64,000 nt of DNA from Chryseobacterium taklimakanense (GCF_900187185.1 NZ_LT906465.1:1488001-1552000); one strand, 5' to 3'; shown: positions 9,318 through 18,143, numbered from the stretch's first letter. Translations and numbers: made by a program. Notes: generated by a model not told the origin, from the letters alone.

Positions 9318-9356
9318 GAAACCTTCCCAAATTTATTAAAAAATAAGGAAAGGTTG
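9318..9356 (-). terminator. Probable terminator of the M48 protease gene
   Basis: On the minus strand AACCTTTCC pairs with the AAGGTT-containing arm (plus positions 9320-9328 and 9347-9355), followed by TCTTTTTT. Confidence 0.65.
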
Positions 9357-9376
9357 GTATGTTAAAGATTTAGGTG

Positions 9377-10186
9377 TTACACTTTACCTCCGGCAGCTTT
9401 ATAATATTCTAAAGCCTTCGGTAAATGAACTTCAATCTGCTGTCTTCTGTTGTCCGGGCTTGGGTGAGTGGAAAGAAATTCCGGTGGTCTGTTTTGGCTG
9501 GTAGACATCGATTCCATTCTGTGCCAGAACGGTTGTGCCCCTCTTGGGTCATAACCGGCCATGCCCATTAAATATAATCCCATTTGGTCAGCCTCAAGTT
9601 CTTGATTTCTGCCATATTTCAGCAATGCAACTTGCGCCCCTACCGGGTAAACCTGAGAGAAAATTTGTGCCCATTGCCCACTGGAAATTGTACTTCCCAA
9701 AATTGCTCCGCCATACTGCGCGATCATAGCCTGAGAAATCCTCTCATTTCCGTGACCGGCCAAAGCGTGCGAAATTTCGTGACCTAAAACTACTGCCAGT
9801 CCATTTTCATTTTGAGAAATCGGTAAAAGACCTGTGTAAACCGCAACCTTACCGCCCGGCATACACCATGCGTTCGCTGCCTTATCATCCAGTAAATTAT
9901 ATTCCCAATTGAATTCTGCTAAATCACCTTCCCTGCCTAATTGACGGTAGTAGTTTCTGGCAGCATTCTGCAGCCTTACACCTACAGTCTTAACTTGGTT
10001 CGCAGCCGTGGTTCCCCTGATAACTTTTGCCTGATTTAAAACCTGCTGATACTGTTCTGCCGCCATGGTAGCAATTTGCTGATCGTTTGCCAGCTGTACA
10101 GATTTTCTGCCCGTAATTGGGTTGGTTGTACATGCCACAAGAGCAACTGATACTGCACCAATACTTAATAAGTTCTTAATTTTCAT
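9377..10186 (-). CDS. M48-family metalloprotease lipoprotein
   Basis: Zinc metalloprotease predicted to be lipid-anchored in the periplasm, related to BepA/LoiP-type M48 peptidases that survey outer-membrane proteins. 269 residues from the ATG at 10186, which starts a lipoprotein signal with lipobox VALVACTT (Cys19). The zinc motif HEISH is at His136-His140, with the third ligand expected in NQELEADQMGLYLM near residue 200. The C-terminal FLSTHPSPDNRRQQI block is typical of the family. Unlike BepA there is no TPR domain. A -7 box lies at 10232-10239 on the minus strand. Confidence 0.92.
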   Translation of the reverse strand: MKIKNLLSIGAVSVALVACTTNPITGRKSVQLANDQQIATMAAEQYQQVLNQAKVIRGTTAANQVKTVGVRLQNAARNYYRQLGREGDLAEFNWEYNLLDDKAANAWCMPGGKVAVYTGLLPISQNENGLAVVLGHEISHALAGHGNERISQAMIAQYGGAILGSTISSGQWAQIFSQVYPVGAQVALLKYGRNQELEADQMGLYLMGMAGYDPRGAQPFWHRMESMSTSQNRPPEFLSTHPSPDNRRQQIEVHLPKALEYYKAAGGKV

Positions 10187-10231
10187 AGTATGAAATATTT
10201 GAAATTTCTTGCGTAAAAACAATTTCTATTC

Positions 10232-10239
10232 CAAATGTA
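10232..10239 (-). promoter_or_regulatory. -7 promoter box of the M48 gene
   Basis: Minus-strand TACATTTG, matching TAnnTTTG, 45 bases before the ATG; supports the start at 10186. Confidence 0.6.
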
Positions 10240-10305
10240 AAAAATTGTAACTTTACACTACATGTTAGCATAAATATTGCAATAAATTCAAAAATTCTTG
10301 AAACG

Positions 10306-10830
10306 ATGAAAAAGTACATCATATTATTACTCAGTTTTTCAGTATTACTGTTATTCAACGCATGTGGATCTCAACATTACCTGGATTCTAAAACTGTAGA
10401 AAACTTGGTCAAAAATGAGGAGTTCACTTTTATGGCTAAGAGTGCTCATCCTTCAAATTACGATGTTATCAATGTGATGAACTCTCTTCCTACCTCTTCA
10501 TCCTCGCGAATGCTGAATTTGGATTATGGTTACGGAATTGTGATCAAAAAAAATGAATTAGTGTCAACCCTTCCATATTTCGGCAGAGCCTACAGTCCAA
10601 GTATGGACAGAGATAAAGAGAGTTTGAGGTTTACCAGTAAGAACTATAAAGTCATAAAAACAGAAGGAAGGAAAAATTCTACAGTTTTCACCGTTATTCC
10701 ATCAGATGTGAGCCATATCAGGAGAATAATTATGGAAATATTTCCGAACGGAAGGGCTTATGTTTCGGTGGATGCCAATGACAGGCAACCAATATCTTAT
10801 GACGGAAACATTGAACAAAACAAAAATTAA
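10306..10830 (+). CDS. DUF4251 lipoprotein
   Basis: 174-residue envelope lipoprotein of the DUF4251 family, function unknown. Signal peptide with lipobox LLFNACGS (Cys20). The family core is visible: FTFMAKSAHPSN, MLNLDYGYGIVIKKNELVS, the LPYFGRAYSP block and FTVIPSDVSHIRRIIMEIF followed by GRAYVSVDANDRQPISYDG. It is 4 bases from a second DUF4251 gene on the same strand, so the pair arose by tandem duplication; the second copy is broken. DUF4251 proteins are confined largely to Bacteroidota and have no assigned role. Confidence 0.82.
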   Translation: MKKYIILLLSFSVLLLFNACGSQHYLDSKTVENLVKNEEFTFMAKSAHPSNYDVINVMNSLPTSSSSRMLNLDYGYGIVIKKNELVSTLPYFGRAYSPSMDRDKESLRFTSKNYKVIKTEGRKNSTVFTVIPSDVSHIRRIIMEIFPNGRAYVSVDANDRQPISYDGNIEQNKN

Positions 10831-10834
10831 TCCT

Positions 10835-11332
10835 ATGAAATTACTGAAATTATTCTTTGCAGCTACATTATTTTTACTATTTTCCTGAGGTGCCGCTTCA
10901 ACATCTCAATTTGCCGCAATAGCACCCGAACTGTTGAGAGATGTAATATGGTCGAAAAATTTTACAGTTTACGTAAATCAAGTGAAGCCCGCCCAAACGA
11001 ATGTGATGAAGAATACGCAGTCTGTAAGAACCTTCGATGATCCGAAAGCTCAGTATATAAAATTGACACCGGATTTTATAGATGTTTACCTCCCTTACTT
11101 CGGAGATGCACAGCTAACAGATGCCACTAACGCTGATTTTAAATTCAGATCAAAGTATAGTTACGATTCTAAAGTCGACTCTAACGGTAACTGGACGGTA
11201 ACTGTAATACCAGAAAACACAACTGGTGTTCAGGAAATGATTATTGAGGTTAATAAATCTGGTACGGCGTTCATAACAGTAAATTCAAGCAGGCGGTCTC
11301 CTGCAGGATATAACGGATTTATTGAAAATTAG
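10835..11332 (+). pseudogene. Second DUF4251 lipoprotein gene, interrupted by TGA at the lipobox cysteine
   Basis: Reading from the ATG at 10835 gives a normal signal peptide (MKLLKLFFAATLFLLFS), then TGA at 10886-10888, then GAASTSQFAAIAP and an uninterrupted DUF4251 domain (VYLPYFGDAQLTD, WTVTVIPENTTGVQEMIIEV) to the TAG at 11330-11332. The TGA is exactly where the lipobox cysteine (TGT/TGC) should be, so one base change explains it. Without recoding, only a 17-residue peptide or an unsecreted 132-residue product from the TTG at 10934 could be made. The stop overlaps the convergent meaB stop by four bases. It could also be a sequencing error. Confidence 0.8.
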
Positions 11333-12312
11333 CCTCTTTTAAATAATTTTTCCACAAACAATTTTGCTTCTGTACTTGGATTTGATTTCAGTTCAGAAGC
11401 ATTTTTTTTATGTCTTTCGTACGAATTTTCCATTGCAGACTCCTGCCTGGTTTTTTGAAGAATCAATTGCTGTACCCAATATTCGAACCGCTTTTCGGCC
11501 TGCTGCTCACGGATTCTTGAGAAAGAATTATTCTTGATTTTTAATGCAATGAAATCCTGGATTTTCTCAAAAACCTCTTCCAAACCTTGATTATTTAATG
11601 CTGAACCTAAAAGAACGGGGGTTTTCCAGCCTTTTTCTTTTTCAGGCATAAAAAATAGTGCGCGCAAAAGTTCCTGCTTGGTCGATTTGGCTTTATTGCT
11701 GTTGGCTTCATCAACTTTATTAATGAAAATCAAATCCACCATCTCCATAATCCCGCGTTTGATTCCCTGCAGCTCATCGCCACCGCCAATAATTTTCAAA
11801 AAGAGAAATACATCGGTAATATCCGAAACCAAAACCTCACTCTGTCCCACGCCCACCGTTTCTATTAAAATATAATCATAACCCGCAGCTTCACAGATCA
11901 GCATCGTCTCAAAAGTCGTGTTCGCAACGCCACCCAAGAAGCCGGAGCTTGGGGAAGGCCTTATGAATGCGCTGTCCTCTTTTGCCAATTCTTCCATTCT
12001 TGTTTTATCGCCGAGAATTGAGCCTTTGTTTAGTGTCGAACTGGGATCGATAGCCAAAACTGCAACTTTTTTTCCCTTTTTGATCGCCAGCCTACCGAAA
12101 TTTTCGATAAAAGTAGATTTTCCTGCGCCCGGAACGCCGGTAATGCCAATACGGATAGATTTTCCGGTGAAGGGCATTATTTCCTTCAGTAATATTTCCG
12201 CACGCTCGCGGTGTTCGGCCTTTTTGCTTTCCACCAAAGTAATCGCTTTACCGATGAGACGCTTGTCTCCCGATTTTATACCTTCAATAAGAGTTTCTGT
12301 GGAAATATTCAT
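11329..12312 (-). CDS. meaB: MeaB/ArgK-family GTPase, methylmalonyl-CoA mutase chaperone
   Basis: G3E GTPase that loads and protects the B12 cofactor of methylmalonyl-CoA mutase. 327 residues. P-loop GVPGAGKST, the base-recognition NKVD in DLIFINKVDEAN and the switch region ETVGVGQSEV are all clear. The mutase itself (15170-17287) is about 4 kb away on the same strand, supporting function in the same step. The ATG at 12312 is 18 bases below the epimerase stop; a minus-strand TAATTTTG -7 box (12318-12325) lies only 5 bases before the ATG, so a leaderless transcript is possible besides operon read-through. Confidence 0.94.
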   Translation of the reverse strand: MNISTETLIEGIKSGDKRLIGKAITLVESKKAEHRERAEILLKEIMPFTGKSIRIGITGVPGAGKSTFIENFGRLAIKKGKKVAVLAIDPSSTLNKGSILGDKTRMEELAKEDSAFIRPSPSSGFLGGVANTTFETMLICEAAGYDYILIETVGVGQSEVLVSDITDVFLFLKIIGGGDELQGIKRGIMEMVDLIFINKVDEANSNKAKSTKQELLRALFFMPEKEKGWKTPVLLGSALNNQGLEEVFEKIQDFIALKIKNNSFSRIREQQAEKRFEYWVQQLILQKTRQESAMENSYERHKKNASELKSNPSTEAKLFVEKLFKRG

Positions 12313-12317
12313 CAGTT

Positions 12318-12325
12318 CAAAATTA
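12318..12325 (-). promoter_or_regulatory. -7 promoter box abutting the meaB start
   Basis: Minus-strand TAATTTTG (TAnnTTTG), five bases before the meaB ATG; transcription would begin at or next to the start codon. Confidence 0.45.
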
Positions 12326-12330
12326 CGAAT

Positions 12331-13323
12331 TTAAAGCAAAGAAATTCCGAGACCGGGCTCTTCTGAAAGGATGAGTTTACCGCCTTCAACAAAACTTCCT
12401 TTCGCAAAATCGTTTGAAATTAAACTGGCGCCATCCAAATCCGCAAAATCGCACAAGCCGCTGATGGCGATACCTGCAGAAATTCCCACGGAGGACTCCG
12501 TCATACAGCCAATCATCACCTTGTAACCGAACTTTTTTGCTTCCGAAATTAGTTCCAAAGCTGGCGTTAAACCACCGCATTTCATCAGTTTTATGTTAAT
12601 GGATGAATAATGGGGCTGCAGTTTTTCCAGATAAGTGATGTCCTGGCAATCTTCATCAGCCATCCAGTTGACATTTTTTGATTTGTTCAAAACAAAATAC
12701 TCGCCCACAGGTCGTGGCTGCTCCACATAAAGAAAGTTTTTTGAAAATTCGTTTTCCTGCAGGAATTCGCAGTCTTCATCAGAGAAACTCGTATTTGAAT
12801 CGAGGGAAATTCCTTTTCCTGTATCTAAAAGTTTATAGATATTTTCACGGTTGAGCCCTTTACATTTCACTTTCAATTTATTCCATTCTGACTTTTGAAT
12901 TTTCTTGATTTGCTCATCAATACCGGCAATGCTTATCGTGTATGATGATTCCGGCAAATAATTGTTACTCAAATCATTAAGGTCGCTGAAAGTTCTGTCC
13001 GTAAGTTTTCCGTACAGATCCCAGTAGGCACAATCAAGAGCGGAGAGAAGAAAAGAATGAAGGTTTAAACTTTTTAAAAATTCAAAAAAAACTTTAGGAT
13101 GAACGATGTCATGGGCTTCGATTAAATGTTGAATTTCCCTAAGTATTTCATCAAATTTATCGAGATTGATGCCGTAATAATTGATGGCAACGCATTCGCC
13201 ATAACCGGTTTTTCCGTCTTCTGAAAGCGAAACCAGGAGCGCATCACGGAAATCATAACTTCCGTAAGATATTGAAAATGTTTCCTTTAATTTTAGCCTT
13301 GTCCTTTTCCATTCAATTTTCAT
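12331..13323 (-). CDS. Enolase-superfamily dipeptide epimerase
   Basis: Member of the mandelate racemase/muconate-lactonizing enolase group, most like L-Ala-D/L-Glu epimerases that process peptides released from peptidoglycan turnover. 330 residues. The lysine of the acid-base pair lies in KLKVKCKG; metal ligands fall in SLDSNTSF, YVEQPRP and WMADEDC; the opposite lysine is in SINIKLMKCGG. The substrate specificity is inferred from general likeness, not from a diagnostic motif; other muconate/succinylbenzoate-type members cannot be fully excluded. It is upstream of meaB by 18 bases, probably in the same operon, without an obvious metabolic link. Confidence 0.78.
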   Translation of the reverse strand: MKIEWKRTRLKLKETFSISYGSYDFRDALLVSLSEDGKTGYGECVAINYYGINLDKFDEILREIQHLIEAHDIVHPKVFFEFLKSLNLHSFLLSALDCAYWDLYGKLTDRTFSDLNDLSNNYLPESSYTISIAGIDEQIKKIQKSEWNKLKVKCKGLNRENIYKLLDTGKGISLDSNTSFSDEDCEFLQENEFSKNFLYVEQPRPVGEYFVLNKSKNVNWMADEDCQDITYLEKLQPHYSSINIKLMKCGGLTPALELISEAKKFGYKVMIGCMTESSVGISAGIAISGLCDFADLDGASLISNDFAKGSFVEGGKLILSEEPGLGISLL

Positions 13324-13390
13324 ATCAAAATTTTTGGCCTGAAGAATAATTAATAAATTTAGCTAAATTTAATCACTTAAAATTTAGTCT

Positions 13391-13666
13391 ATGAAAAAAT
13401 TATTAGTTATGGCAATCGCGGGATCCGCATTGGCGGTATCGTGTACGCAGAAAGGCATCGCAGACGGAAAAATTACAAAAGCCGAATCAATCGCACAGGG
13501 AAAGGTAATCTTCGAAAATTCCTGCGGAAAGTGCCACGACCTTCCAAATCCGAAGTCGCACACCGATGCACAGTGGACCGGAATCGTGAACGCAATGGCG
13601 CCTAAGGCAAAGCTTACAGATGCTCAGGGCACGATGGTTTACGATTATGTAACCGCAAATAATTAA
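13391..13666 (+). CDS. Small cytochrome c lipoprotein
   Basis: 91-residue periplasmic lipoprotein with one c-type haem. Lipobox AVSCTQ near Cys18, haem-binding CGKCH around residues 50-54 and a candidate axial methionine in NAMAPKAKLT near residue 73. About 70 residues of mature protein match a minimal class I cytochrome c. It is monocistronic with a strong terminator. An electron-carrier role is inferred from the haem motif; its partner is unknown. Confidence 0.85.
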   Translation: MKKLLVMAIAGSALAVSCTQKGIADGKITKAESIAQGKVIFENSCGKCHDLPNPKSHTDAQWTGIVNAMAPKAKLTDAQGTMVYDYVTANN

Positions 13667-13670
13667 GATA

Positions 13671-13700
13671 AAAAACTTCCGGTTTCAGGAAGTTTTTTTT
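13671..13700 (+). terminator. Terminator of the cytochrome c gene
   Basis: AAAAACTTCC (13671-13680) and GGAAGTTTTT (13688-13697) form a perfect 10-bp stem with a 7-base loop, ending in a T run. Confidence 0.93.
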
Positions 13701-13735
13701 AATGTGAAATTAACGGAATCTTCAGTTTTTATGGG

Positions 13736-13743
13736 TAAATTTG
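13736..13743 (+). promoter_or_regulatory. -7 promoter box of the PhoD-like gene
   Basis: TAAATTTG (TAnnTTTG), 19 bases before the ATG at 13763. Confidence 0.6.
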
Positions 13744-13762
13744 AAATTAAAATTTTATCCAG

Positions 13763-15088
13763 ATGAAACTTTTAAAAATCCTCTTTCTTTTAGCGTTTAC
13801 TTCCACCTTTTCACAGCAAAACCTTCTGCAATCCGGCCCGATGCTTGGGTATGTTGAAATGACTGAAGCAAAAATCTGGGTACAGACTAAAGCGCCGGCG
13901 AAAGTAAAAGTGGAATATTCCTCTCCGGAAAACCCTTCTGAAACGTTCATCAGCAATGAAGTTTCGACGGTGAAAGACAATGCTTACACCGCTCATTTAA
14001 TCCTTGAGAAGATCCGTCCCGGAAAAAAATACAATTACAAAGTTTTAATCAACAATCAACCATTAAAATTTAATTACGAAACATCTTTCACTGCAAAAAA
14101 ACTGTGGCAGTGGCGCGAAGACGCTCCTGAATTCACCGTGGCACTTGGAAGTTGTGCTTATATGAATGAGCCGGAAGTGGACCGGCCGGGAACGCCCTAC
14201 GGCGGTAATTTTGAAATTTTCACCAGCATCGGAAACAAGAAACCGGACATCATGCTATGGGGCGGCGACAATATTTATCTTCGCGAAGCCGATTGGGACA
14301 GCAAAACCGGAATTTATCACCGCTACACGATGACCAGGCAGCAAAAGGAACTGCAGCCGCTTATGGCAAACTCACAAAATTTTGCCATTTGGGACGACCA
14401 CGATTTTGGGCCCAATGACGCTGACAGGAGTTACTACTTCAAACACCAGACTCTAGAGGCTTTTAAAGATTTCTGGGCAAATAAATCTTACGGCAATAAT
14501 CCCGAGCAGAATAACGGAAACTTCTCAACCTTTAACTGGGGCGATGCAGAATTTTTCCTTCTGGACAACCGCTTTCACAAATCCCCTAATGACAGGAAAA
14601 CCGGTGAGCGAACCGTTCTCGGAAAAGAACAGCTGGAATGGTTTATTGATGCGGTCACCACTTCTAAATTCCCATTTAAAATTGTAGTGATTGGCGGCCA
14701 GTTCCTCAATTCAGCTGCGAAATTTGAGAATTATGCCACATATCATGAAGAAAGGCAATATATTTTGGATGAATTGGAGAAAAATAATGTGAAAGGTGTG
14801 GTCTTTTTAAGCGGAGACCGCCACTTTTCTGAACTTTCCGGATTGAAAAGGCCTGGAAAATATACACTTTATGACTGGACGGTTTCCCCGCTCACTTCCG
14901 GTGTGGCAACCAGTGCACTGAAAGAAACCAATGAAAACCGTGTGGAAGGCAGCCTATTTATGCAGCATAACTTCGGGTTACTGAAATTCTTTGGAAACAA
15001 AGACAACAGGGCGCTGAAACTTGAATTGTTTGATAAAGACGGGAAAACGCTTTGGAATAAAGTAATTACACTGAAGGAACTGCAGTAA
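13763..15088 (+). CDS. PhoD-like alkaline phosphatase/phosphodiesterase
   Basis: Secreted metallophosphoesterase of the PhoD family, which hydrolyses phosphate mono- and diesters. 441 residues. Signal peptide about 1-17 ending in TFSQ; an N-terminal Fn3-like domain (about 20-110); then the catalytic domain with metal-ligand blocks VALGSCAYM, MLWGGDNIYLREADW, IWDDHDFGPND, LLDNRFH and LSGDRHFSEL. The order of these motifs is that of the PhoD family. A metal type cannot be assigned here. It has its own promoter and terminator, so is monocistronic. No Tat-type twin-arginine signal is visible, unlike some PhoD proteins. Confidence 0.9.
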   Translation: MKLLKILFLLAFTSTFSQQNLLQSGPMLGYVEMTEAKIWVQTKAPAKVKVEYSSPENPSETFISNEVSTVKDNAYTAHLILEKIRPGKKYNYKVLINNQPLKFNYETSFTAKKLWQWREDAPEFTVALGSCAYMNEPEVDRPGTPYGGNFEIFTSIGNKKPDIMLWGGDNIYLREADWDSKTGIYHRYTMTRQQKELQPLMANSQNFAIWDDHDFGPNDADRSYYFKHQTLEAFKDFWANKSYGNNPEQNNGNFSTFNWGDAEFFLLDNRFHKSPNDRKTGERTVLGKEQLEWFIDAVTTSKFPFKIVVIGGQFLNSAAKFENYATYHEERQYILDELEKNNVKGVVFLSGDRHFSELSGLKRPGKYTLYDWTVSPLTSGVATSALKETNENRVEGSLFMQHNFGLLKFFGNKDNRALKLELFDKDGKTLWNKVITLKELQ

Positions 15089-15116
15089 ATATCAAGCTTT
15101 TTGATTTAAATAAACG

Positions 15117-15149
15117 AAGAGGAATCTCGATTGGAAATTCCTCTTTTTT
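15117..15149 (+). terminator. Terminator of the PhoD-like gene
   Basis: AAGAGGAAT (15117-15125) pairs with ATTCCTCTT (15137-15145), followed by TTTT. Confidence 0.9.
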
Positions 15150-15169
15150 ATAAGGTTGGGTGAATGAAT

Positions 15170-17287
15170 TTAAGCAGTTAAAAATCTTTCTAAGACCTCG
15201 CATGCTGATTTCGGCAGATTGGTTCCCGGCCCGAAAATGAAATCTGCGCCGTTTGCATAAAGAAATTCATAATCCTGCTGCGGTATCACTCCGCCTACAA
15301 CGATCGTAATATCATCAGAGCCAAGTTTCTTCAATTCTTCCACTACCTGTGGAACGAGCGTTTTATGTCCGGCGGCCAAAGACGATACACCCAAAATATG
15401 AATATCGTTCTCAACCGCCTGTTTTGCAACTTCTTCCGGAGTTTGGAACAATGGCGCCACATCCACATCGAATCCCATATCTGCAAAAGCGGTGGCTACA
15501 ACTTTTGCGCCACGGTCGTGACCGTCCTGCCCCATTTTTGCAACCATAATTCTCGGGCGGCGGCCCTCGTTTTCCTCAAATTTCTGAGTTAAAGCGATGG
15601 CTTTTTCAAAATATTCATTCTTATTGGCATTCATAGCATAAACTCCCTGTATGGTTCTGATATTGGCTTTATAACGCCCGAAACTTTCCTCCATCGCATC
15701 GCTCATCTCACCTAGAGTGACTCTTCTGCGGGCAGCTTCAATGCAAAGAGCAAGAAGGTTTCCTTCTCCCGATTTTGCAGATTTTCTTATTTGTTCTAAA
15801 ATTTCAGAAACTTTTAACGGATCGCGTTCGGATTTTATTTTGTTGAGCCTTTCGATCTGTTTTCTGCGGACTTCTGTATTGTCGATGTCCAGGATTTCGA
15901 TGTCCGGTTGTTTTAATGTTGATTTAAAAGAATTCACTCCAATGATGAATTCCTCGCCACTGTCGATTTTTGCCTGCTTTCTGGCGGCAGCTTCTTCGAT
16001 TCTCATCTTTGGAATCCCGGCTTCAATCGCTTTTGTCATTCCGCCTTCTTTTTCTACCTCATCGATGTATTTCATGGCTTCATCAATCATTTGCTGCGTC
16101 AGAGTTTCCACCAAATGACTCCCTCCCATAGGATCTACCACATCGCAGATGCCGCTTTCCTGCTGCAGGATAATCTGCGTATTTCTAGCAATTTTCGCCG
16201 AATAGTCGGTAGGTAAGGCGATCGCCTCGTCCAGGGCATTCGTATGCAAAGATTGGGTTCCGCCTAATGCAGAAGAAAGCGCCTCAATCGCGGTTCTCGT
16301 AATATTGTTGAAAGGTTCCTGTTCGGTTAAAGACCAGCCGGAAGTCTGCGAATGTGTTCTTAGAGCCAGCGATTTTGGATTCTGTGGATTGAACTGTTTC
16401 AAAAGTTTCGCCCAAATATATCTCGCTGCACGCATCTTAGCGATTTCCATAAAATGGTTCATTCCGATGGCCCAGAAAAAAGACAGTCTCGGCGCAAAAT
16501 CATCCACATTCATTCCTGCTTTTATGCCGGTGCGAACGTACTCCAGACCATCGGCAAGCGTATAGGCCATTTCAAGAACCGGCGTTGCTCCGGCTTCCTG
16601 CATATGATATCCCGAAATGGAAATCGAATTGAATTTTGGAATGTTCTGAGAAGTATATTCGAAGATATCGGCAATGATTTTCATTGAAGGTGTCGGAGGA
16701 TAAATGTAGGTATTGCGCACCATGAACTCTTTCAGAATATCATTCTGAATCGTTCCGGAAAGTTTATCCTGGGAAACGCCCTGCTCTTCCGCAGCCACGA
16801 TGTAGAATGATAAAATTGGCAAAACTGCACCATTCATCGTCATTGAAACCGAGATTTCATCCAGTGGAATCTGATCGAAAAGGATTTTCATATCTTCCAC
16901 AGAATCAATCGCCACGCCGGCTTTTCCGACATCACCGACTACGCGCGGATGATCCGAATCGTAACCGCGGTGCGTTGCCAAATCAAACGCCACGGAAAGC
17001 CCCTTCTGTCCCGCCGCAAGATTTCTCCTGTAAAAGGCATTGGATTCTTCCGCCGTTGAGAAACCTGCGTACTGACGGATGGTCCAAGGTTTCTGCACAT
17101 ACATCGTGGAATACGGACCGCGAAGATAAGGTGCAATTCCAGCGCTTGAAGCAGAAATTTCTTTATTAATGTCGGCTGCAGTGTACGCAGATTTCATATT
17201 CATCCCGTCTTTTTCAAAAAAATAGGGAAGTTTATCTTCAAAAATTACGGAAAAATCAGGATTTTGATTTTGAATCTTTTGGCGCAT
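15170..17287 (-). CDS. scpA: Methylmalonyl-CoA mutase, catalytic (large) subunit
   Basis: Adenosylcobalamin enzyme that interconverts succinyl-CoA and methylmalonyl-CoA, the core of propionate metabolism. 705 residues: substrate-binding barrel with [18 protein letters not shown] and [19 protein letters not shown], then the B12 domain with [11 protein letters not shown], whose histidine (about residue 590) is the lower axial cobalt ligand, and the SSLAAGH and [10 protein letters not shown] blocks. In most Bacteroidota the enzyme is a heterodimer with an adjacent small subunit; no mutA gene is next to it or elsewhere in the window. The chaperone GTPase gene meaB is about 3 kb downstream. No B12 riboswitch is apparent upstream. 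Confidence 0.96.
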   Translation of the reverse strand: MRQKIQNQNPDFSVIFEDKLPYFFEKDGMNMKSAYTAADINKEISASSAGIAPYLRGPYSTMYVQKPWTIRQYAGFSTAEESNAFYRRNLAAGQKGLSVAFDLATHRGYDSDHPRVVGDVGKAGVAIDSVEDMKILFDQIPLDEISVSMTMNGAVLPILSFYIVAAEEQGVSQDKLSGTIQNDILKEFMVRNTYIYPPTPSMKIIADIFEYTSQNIPKFNSISISGYHMQEAGATPVLEMAYTLADGLEYVRTGIKAGMNVDDFAPRLSFFWAIGMNHFMEIAKMRAARYIWAKLLKQFNPQNPKSLALRTHSQTSGWSLTEQEPFNNITRTAIEALSSALGGTQSLHTNALDEAIALPTDYSAKIARNTQIILQQESGICDVVDPMGGSHLVETLTQQMIDEAMKYIDEVEKEGGMTKAIEAGIPKMRIEEAAARKQAKIDSGEEFIIGVNSFKSTLKQPDIEILDIDNTEVRRKQIERLNKIKSERDPLKVSEILEQIRKSAKSGEGNLLALCIEAARRRVTLGEMSDAMEESFGRYKANIRTIQGVYAMNANKNEYFEKAIALTQKFEENEGRRPRIMVAKMGQDGHDRGAKVVATAFADMGFDVDVAPLFQTPEEVAKQAVENDIHILGVSSLAAGHKTLVPQVVEELKKLGSDDITIVVGGVIPQQDYEFLYANGADFIFGPGTNLPKSACEVLERFLTA

Positions 17288-17427
17288 TCTTCTTCAGTTT
17301 GTAAGAAGTAAAGTTACGAATTTTTAGGTTTTTAGATTTAAATTTTGAGTGATTTGATATATACCAAAACCTCAAAGAACGTGCTCCGAGGTAATTTTAA
17401 TTCCGAAAATATTATTTTAAGGAGTAT

Positions 17428-17724
17428 TTATTTTTTGGGATTTCCGTCGCCGTCTGTGGCTTCCCGGATATCGTGCTCTGTTTTCCTGGCGCCTTCTTTC
17501 AATTTTTCACCTGCATCTTCCAGGGCTTCACCCGTTTTTTCGGCTGCATTCTGTACGCCTTCCTTTACGTTTTGGGCGGTTGAGTCAATCTGTTCATTAT
17601 CCAGGCCCACTCTTTCCACTGTTGTCGTTCCGCCGTCTTCGTTTACCGTGGTGGTTGTCTTTTTCTCACACGAGATCAAGGAAAATGAAGCAAGCAGAAC
17701 TGCACTAAAAATCAAATTTTTCAT
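17428..17724 (-). CDS. Small lipoprotein with acidic-helix body and TDGDGN tail (copy 1)
   Basis: 98-residue lipoprotein. The start at 17724 gives a clean signal with lipobox SLISCEKK; the longer frame upstream adds nothing plausible. The mature part begins with a Thr-rich linker, then a charged amphipathic stretch of repeats (NVKEGVQNAAEKTGEA, LKEGARKTEHD) and ends in REATDGDGNPKK. The next gene upstream encodes a paralogue with the same tail. A -7 box is at 17746-17753. Function unknown; the DGDGN tail looks like part of a calcium loop, but no complete EF-hand is present. Confidence 0.72.
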   Translation of the reverse strand: MKNLIFSAVLLASFSLISCEKKTTTTVNEDGGTTTVERVGLDNEQIDSTAQNVKEGVQNAAEKTGEALEDAGEKLKEGARKTEHDIREATDGDGNPKK

Positions 17725-17745
17725 AACAATCTTTTTATGGTACAT

Positions 17746-17753
17746 CAAAAATA
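17746..17753 (-). promoter_or_regulatory. -7 promoter box, lipoprotein copy 1
   Basis: Minus-strand TATTTTTG, 21 bases before the ATG at 17724; supports that start. Confidence 0.6.
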
Positions 17754-17810
17754 ATTGTTTTAAATATAACAAGATTTCCAGTTTTTTCTTTAAAAATTTC
17801 AGAATAATAA

Positions 17811-17839
17811 TTAAAAAAAAACATCCCCGAAAGGATGTC
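17811..17839 (-). terminator. Terminator of lipoprotein copy 2
   Basis: On the minus strand ACATCC-loop-GGATGT (plus 17833-17838 and 17821-17826) is followed by at least eight T residues. Confidence 0.88.
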
Positions 17840-17861
17840 CGATCAAAATGTTCTTCAGAAA

Positions 17862-18143
17862 TTATTTTCTCACGTTCCCGTCGCCGTCGGTCGCGTCTTT
17901 TGCTGCGTCCTTTACTTCGCCAGCACCTTCTTTTACTGCATCTCCTGCGTTATCCAGGGCTCCTTCAGCAGCATCATCCACTGAATCTACCGTTGGGTTG
18001 TTGGTAATTGGAACGGAATCATTGTCCACCACTACCGCAGTTGCCGTAGAATCTACATTTTCCATTTCCGTTGTTTCTGCTTTCTTGCAAGACACCAGTG
18101 AAACAGCGGCTACTGCACCGATGATTAAAATTGATTTTTTCAT
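17862..18143 (-). CDS. Small lipoprotein with acidic-helix body and TDGDGN tail (copy 2)
   Basis: 93-residue lipoprotein with lipobox SLVSCKKA (Cys19). An acidic, Val/Thr-rich linker is followed by short repeats of the type DNAGDAVKEGAGEVKDAA and the tail KDATDGDGNVRK, nearly the same as the tail of the downstream paralogue. It has its own -7 box (18177-18184) and its own terminator, so the two copies are separately transcribed although adjacent. Function unknown. The amphipathic Ala/Lys/Glu repeats resemble stress-related YtjA/CsbD- or LEA-like low-complexity helices, but this likeness is weak. Confidence 0.72.
   Translation of the reverse strand: MKKSILIIGAVAAVSLVSCKKAETTEMENVDSTATAVVVDNDSVPITNNPTVDSVDDAAEGALDNAGDAVKEGAGEVKDAAKDATDGDGNVRK

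Noticed and set aside
10886-10888. Selenocysteine at the TGA of the DUF4251 gene
   Set aside because: A lipobox needs cysteine for lipidation, no SECIS-like hairpin was evident just after the TGA, and SelO here uses Cys.
11918-12334. 138-residue plus-strand frame
   Set aside because: Lies opposite the P-loop half of meaB; no independent support.
17345-18007. 220-residue plus-strand frame, Ser/Phe-rich then Arg/Leu-rich
   Set aside because: Antisense to both small lipoproteins, which have good lipoboxes, promoters and a terminator; composition is that of a mirror frame.
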